Source: Odiellus spinosus
Lineage: Eukaryota; Arthropoda; Arachnida; Opiliones; Phalangiidae
Assembly (NCBI GenBank): GCA_963920705.1
Contig: CAWUCO010000167.1
Span: forward strand, 310,001-374,000
Direction of reading: 5' to 3'
DNA: 64,000 nt
The position numbers and the translations under genes were made by a program. This document shows, in pieces, positions 61,340 to 64,000 of the stretch (position 1 is its first letter; each line of letters starts with the position of its first letter). The notes under the pieces are model-generated. The model was given only the letters and a program-made list of their open reading frames with translations. It was not told where the DNA came from and ran no database searches.

Positions 61340-64000
61340 CAATTTAGACAAAACCAAAGTCATTCGAAAGAGCAATTAATGGAGTCTAAATAATAAGAGT
61401 TTTCAAAAATCCGTTGAAAAACAAGAAAAATATGGCCAATTCAAGAAATCATACAATATCAAAATAGTCAAATTTCAGATTTTAAAAATTCGCTTTTTGA
61501 TATTAGATGTTTTTTGAATTGACCATATTTTCCATGTTTTTCAACGGATTTTCCAAAACTCTTGTTTTTTAGATAGTCCAATATTTGCTCTTTCGATAGG
61601 TGTTGATTTTGTCTAAATCGCTTAAAAATCAAATGTTTTGTGTCCATTTGTATCCAATAATCTTGCATTTTTAAGCGTTTTTGCTTAAATTTAACCAATT
61701 TTATATTTGTCACGTTTTGGCAATTTAGACAAAAACCAAAGTCATTCGAAAGAGCAATTAATGAACAGTCTTAATAATAAGAGTTTTCAAAAATTCGTTG
61801 AAAAACAAGAAAAATATGGCCAATTCAAGAAATCATATAATATCAAAATAGTCAAATTTCAGATTTTAAAAATTCGCTTTTTGATATTAGATGTTTTTTG
61901 AATTGACCATATTTTCCATGTTTTTCAACGGATTTTCCAAAACTCTTGTTTTTTAGATAGACCAATATTTGTTCTTTCGATAGGTGTTAATTTTGTCTAA
62001 ATCGCTTAAAAATCAAATGTTTTGTGTCCATTTGAATCCAATAATCTTTGATTTTTAAGCGTTTTTGCTTAATTTTAACCAATTTTATATTTGTCACGTT
62101 TTGGCAATTTAGACAAAACCAAAGTCATTCGAAAGAGCAATTAATGGAGTCTAAATAATAAGAGTTTTCAAAAATCCGTTGAAAAACAAGAAAAATATGG
62201 CCAATTCAAGAAATCATACAATATCAAAATAGTCAAATTTCAGATTTTAAAAATTCGCTTTTTGATATTAGATGTTTTTTGAATTGACCATATTTTCCAT
62301 GTTTTTCAACGGATTTTCCAAAACTCTTGTTTTTTAGATAGTCCAATATTTGTTCTTTCGATAGGTGTTGATTTTGTCTAAATCGCTTAAAAATCAAATG
62401 TTTTGTGTCCATTTGAATCCAATAATCTTGGATTTTTAAGCGTTTTTGCTTAATTTTAACCAATTTTATATTTGTCACGTTTTGGCAATTAGACAAAAAC
62501 CAAAGTCATTCGAAAGAGCAATTAATGAACAGTCTTAATAATAAGAGTTTTCAAAAATCCGTTGAAAAACAAGAAAAATATGGCCAATTCAAGAAATCAT
62601 ATAATATCAAAATAGTCAAATTTCAGATTTTAAAAATTCGCTTTTTGATATTAGATGTTTTTTGAATTGACCATATTTTCCATGTTTTTCAACGGATTTT
62701 CCAAAACTCTTGTTTTTTAGATAGACCAATATTTGTTCTTTCGATAGGTGTTAATTTTGTCTAAATCGCTTAAAAATCAAATGTTTTGTGTCAATTTGAA
62801 TCCAATAATCTTTGATTTTTAAGCGTTTTTGCTTAATTTTAACCAATTTTATATATGTCACGTTTTGGCAATTTAGACAAAACCAAAGTCATTCGAAAGA
62901 GCAATTAATGGACAGTCTAAATAATAAGAGTTTTCAAAAATCCGTTGAAAAACAAGAAAAATATGGCCAATTCAAGAAATCATACAATATCAAAATAGTC
63001 AAATTTCAGATTTTAAAAATTCGCTTTTTGATATTAGATGTTTTTTGAATTGACCATATTTTCCATGTTTTTCAACGGATTTTCCAAAACTCTTGTTTTT
63101 TAGATAGTCCAATATTTGTTCTTTCGATAGGTGTTGATTTTGTCTAAATCGCTTAAAAATCAAATGTTTTGTGTCCATTTGAATCCAATAATCTTGGATT
63201 TTTAAGCGTTTTTGCTTAATTTTAACCAATTTTATATTTGTCACGTTTTGGCAATTTAGACAAAAACCAAAGTCATTCGAAAGATCAATTAATGAACAGT
63301 CCAAAAAATAAAAGTTTTCAAAAATCCGTTGAAAAACAAGAAAAATATGGCCAATTCAAAGAAATCATATAATATCAAAATAGTCAAATTTCAGATTTTA
63401 AAAATTCGCTTTTTGATATTAGATGTTTTTTGAATTGACCATATTTTCCATGTTTTTCAACGGATTTTCCAAAACTCTTGTTTTTTAGATAGTCCAATAT
63501 TTGCTCTTTCGATAGGTGTTGATTTTGTCTAAATCGCTTAAAAATCAAATGTTTTGTGTCCATTTGTATCCAATAATCTTGCATTTTTAAGCGTTTTTGC
63601 TTAAATTTAACCAATTTTATATTTGTCACGTTTTGGCAATTTAGACAAAAACCAAAGTCATTCGAAAGAGCAATTAATGAACAGTCTTAATAATAAGAGT
63701 TTTCAAAAATCCGTTGAAAAACAAGAAAAATATGGCCAATTCAAGAAATCATATAATATCAAAATAGTCAAATTTCAGATTTTAAAAATTCGCTTTTTGA
63801 TATTAGATGTTTTTTGAATTGACCATATTTTCCATGTTTTTCAACGGATTTTCCAAAACTCTTGTTTTTTAGATAGACCAATATTTGTTCTTTCGATAGG
63901 TGTTAATTTTGTCTAAATCGCTTAAAAATCAAATGTTTTGTGTCCATTTGAATCCAATAATCTTTGATTTTTAAGCGTTTTTGCTTAATTTTAACCAATT
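61340..64000. repeat. Five-monomer higher-order repeat, 1,916 bp, truncated by window end
   Basis: Landmarks 61,468 and 63,384, and 61,707 and 63,623, are 1,916 bp apart. Rare shared variants are TATCCAATAATCTTGCATTT and TTGCTTAAATTTAACC. The second copy is cut by the window end. Changes near 63,285-63,370 (GATCAATTAATG, CCAAAAAATAAAAG and an extra A in TCAAAGAAATC) distinguish the copies. Confidence 0.82.

Larger units (their letters stand above)
54342..64000. repeat. Satellite array, right part, same 383-bp family
   Basis: The same monomer resumes in the same orientation directly after the inserted element and runs off the window end, about 25 monomers. Several monomers here carry a 3-bp deletion (AATGGAGTCT in place of AATGGACAGTCT, for example near 55,265, 57,943, 59,852 and 61,380). 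Others have one extra A in GACAAAAACC (near 56,380, 56,765, 61,732 and 63,650), giving a local 384-bp period. No gene is visible. Confidence 0.98.

Noticed and set aside
6-63817. Repeated reading frames of 60-111 codons on both strands as protein-coding genes
   Set aside because: They recur with the 383-bp period, overlap on opposite strands, and vary in length with single substitutions. Neighbouring monomers break them by 1-bp indels, and they match no domain I know.
1-64000. CRISPR array
   Set aside because: Repeats are 383 bp with no unique spacers and no cas genes. The structure is a satellite.

Overview
The window is almost entirely a tandem satellite DNA array. A very AT-rich monomer of about 383 bp repeats head to tail from base 1 to 52,810 and from 54,342 to the end, roughly 163 copies. 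I see no gene. The many 60-111 codon reading frames are satellite frames repeated every 383 bp, and neighbouring monomers interrupt them with 1-bp indels. Repeat period, layered higher-order structure and lack of genes indicate a eukaryotic heterochromatic block, such as pericentromeric, centromeric or subtelomeric DNA. A short (CCTAA)n tract inside the single insertion matches the arthropod telomere motif (TTAGG)n, so an insect or other arthropod is my best guess. The species cannot be named from sequence alone.

The most notable structure is inside the monomer. Each 383-bp unit is an old inverted duplication: an arm of about 128 bp, a 97-bp spacer, a second arm of about 129 bp in reverse orientation, and a 29-bp spacer. 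By hand alignment the arms are about 84% identical. The array is therefore a chain of alternating inverted half-units with two dyad centres per 383 bp. As a result the two strands carry related open frames with the same peptide motifs (FRQNQ, SKEQ, NKSF, KSVEK, KYGQFKK). The 97-bp spacer holds further perfect short inverted repeats.

Higher-order organisation changes along the window. From 1 kb to 10.8 kb there is a 9-10-monomer unit (3,789 then 3,406 bp) marked by a 38-bp internal deletion. From 13.6 to 18.8 kb there is a 4-monomer unit (1,532 bp). From 21.6 to 27.8 kb lies a mosaic second copy of 10.1-14.3 kb joined to 17.7-19.4 kb. From 29 to 35 kb there are 3-monomer units (1,149 bp), and from 33.6 to 40 kb 5- and 6-monomer units (1,913 and 2,296 bp). 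From 40 to 45 kb there are dimers (766 bp), from 45.3 to 49.8 kb a 4-monomer unit (1,530 bp), from 56.9 to 60.8 kb a 5-monomer unit (1,909 bp), and at the end another 5-monomer unit (1,916 bp). This is the pattern expected of repeated unequal exchange.

One foreign segment interrupts the array: a 1,531-bp foldback-like, non-autonomous DNA transposon at 52,811-54,341. It has long terminal inverted arms made of short GCGC-containing tandem repeats and is flanked by a 9-bp target-site duplication. Removing the element plus one duplication restores the 383-bp register exactly. Its 699-bp core has no convincing ORF, but carries a degenerate tRNA-like A-box/B-box pair on the minus strand and the (CCTAA)n tract.
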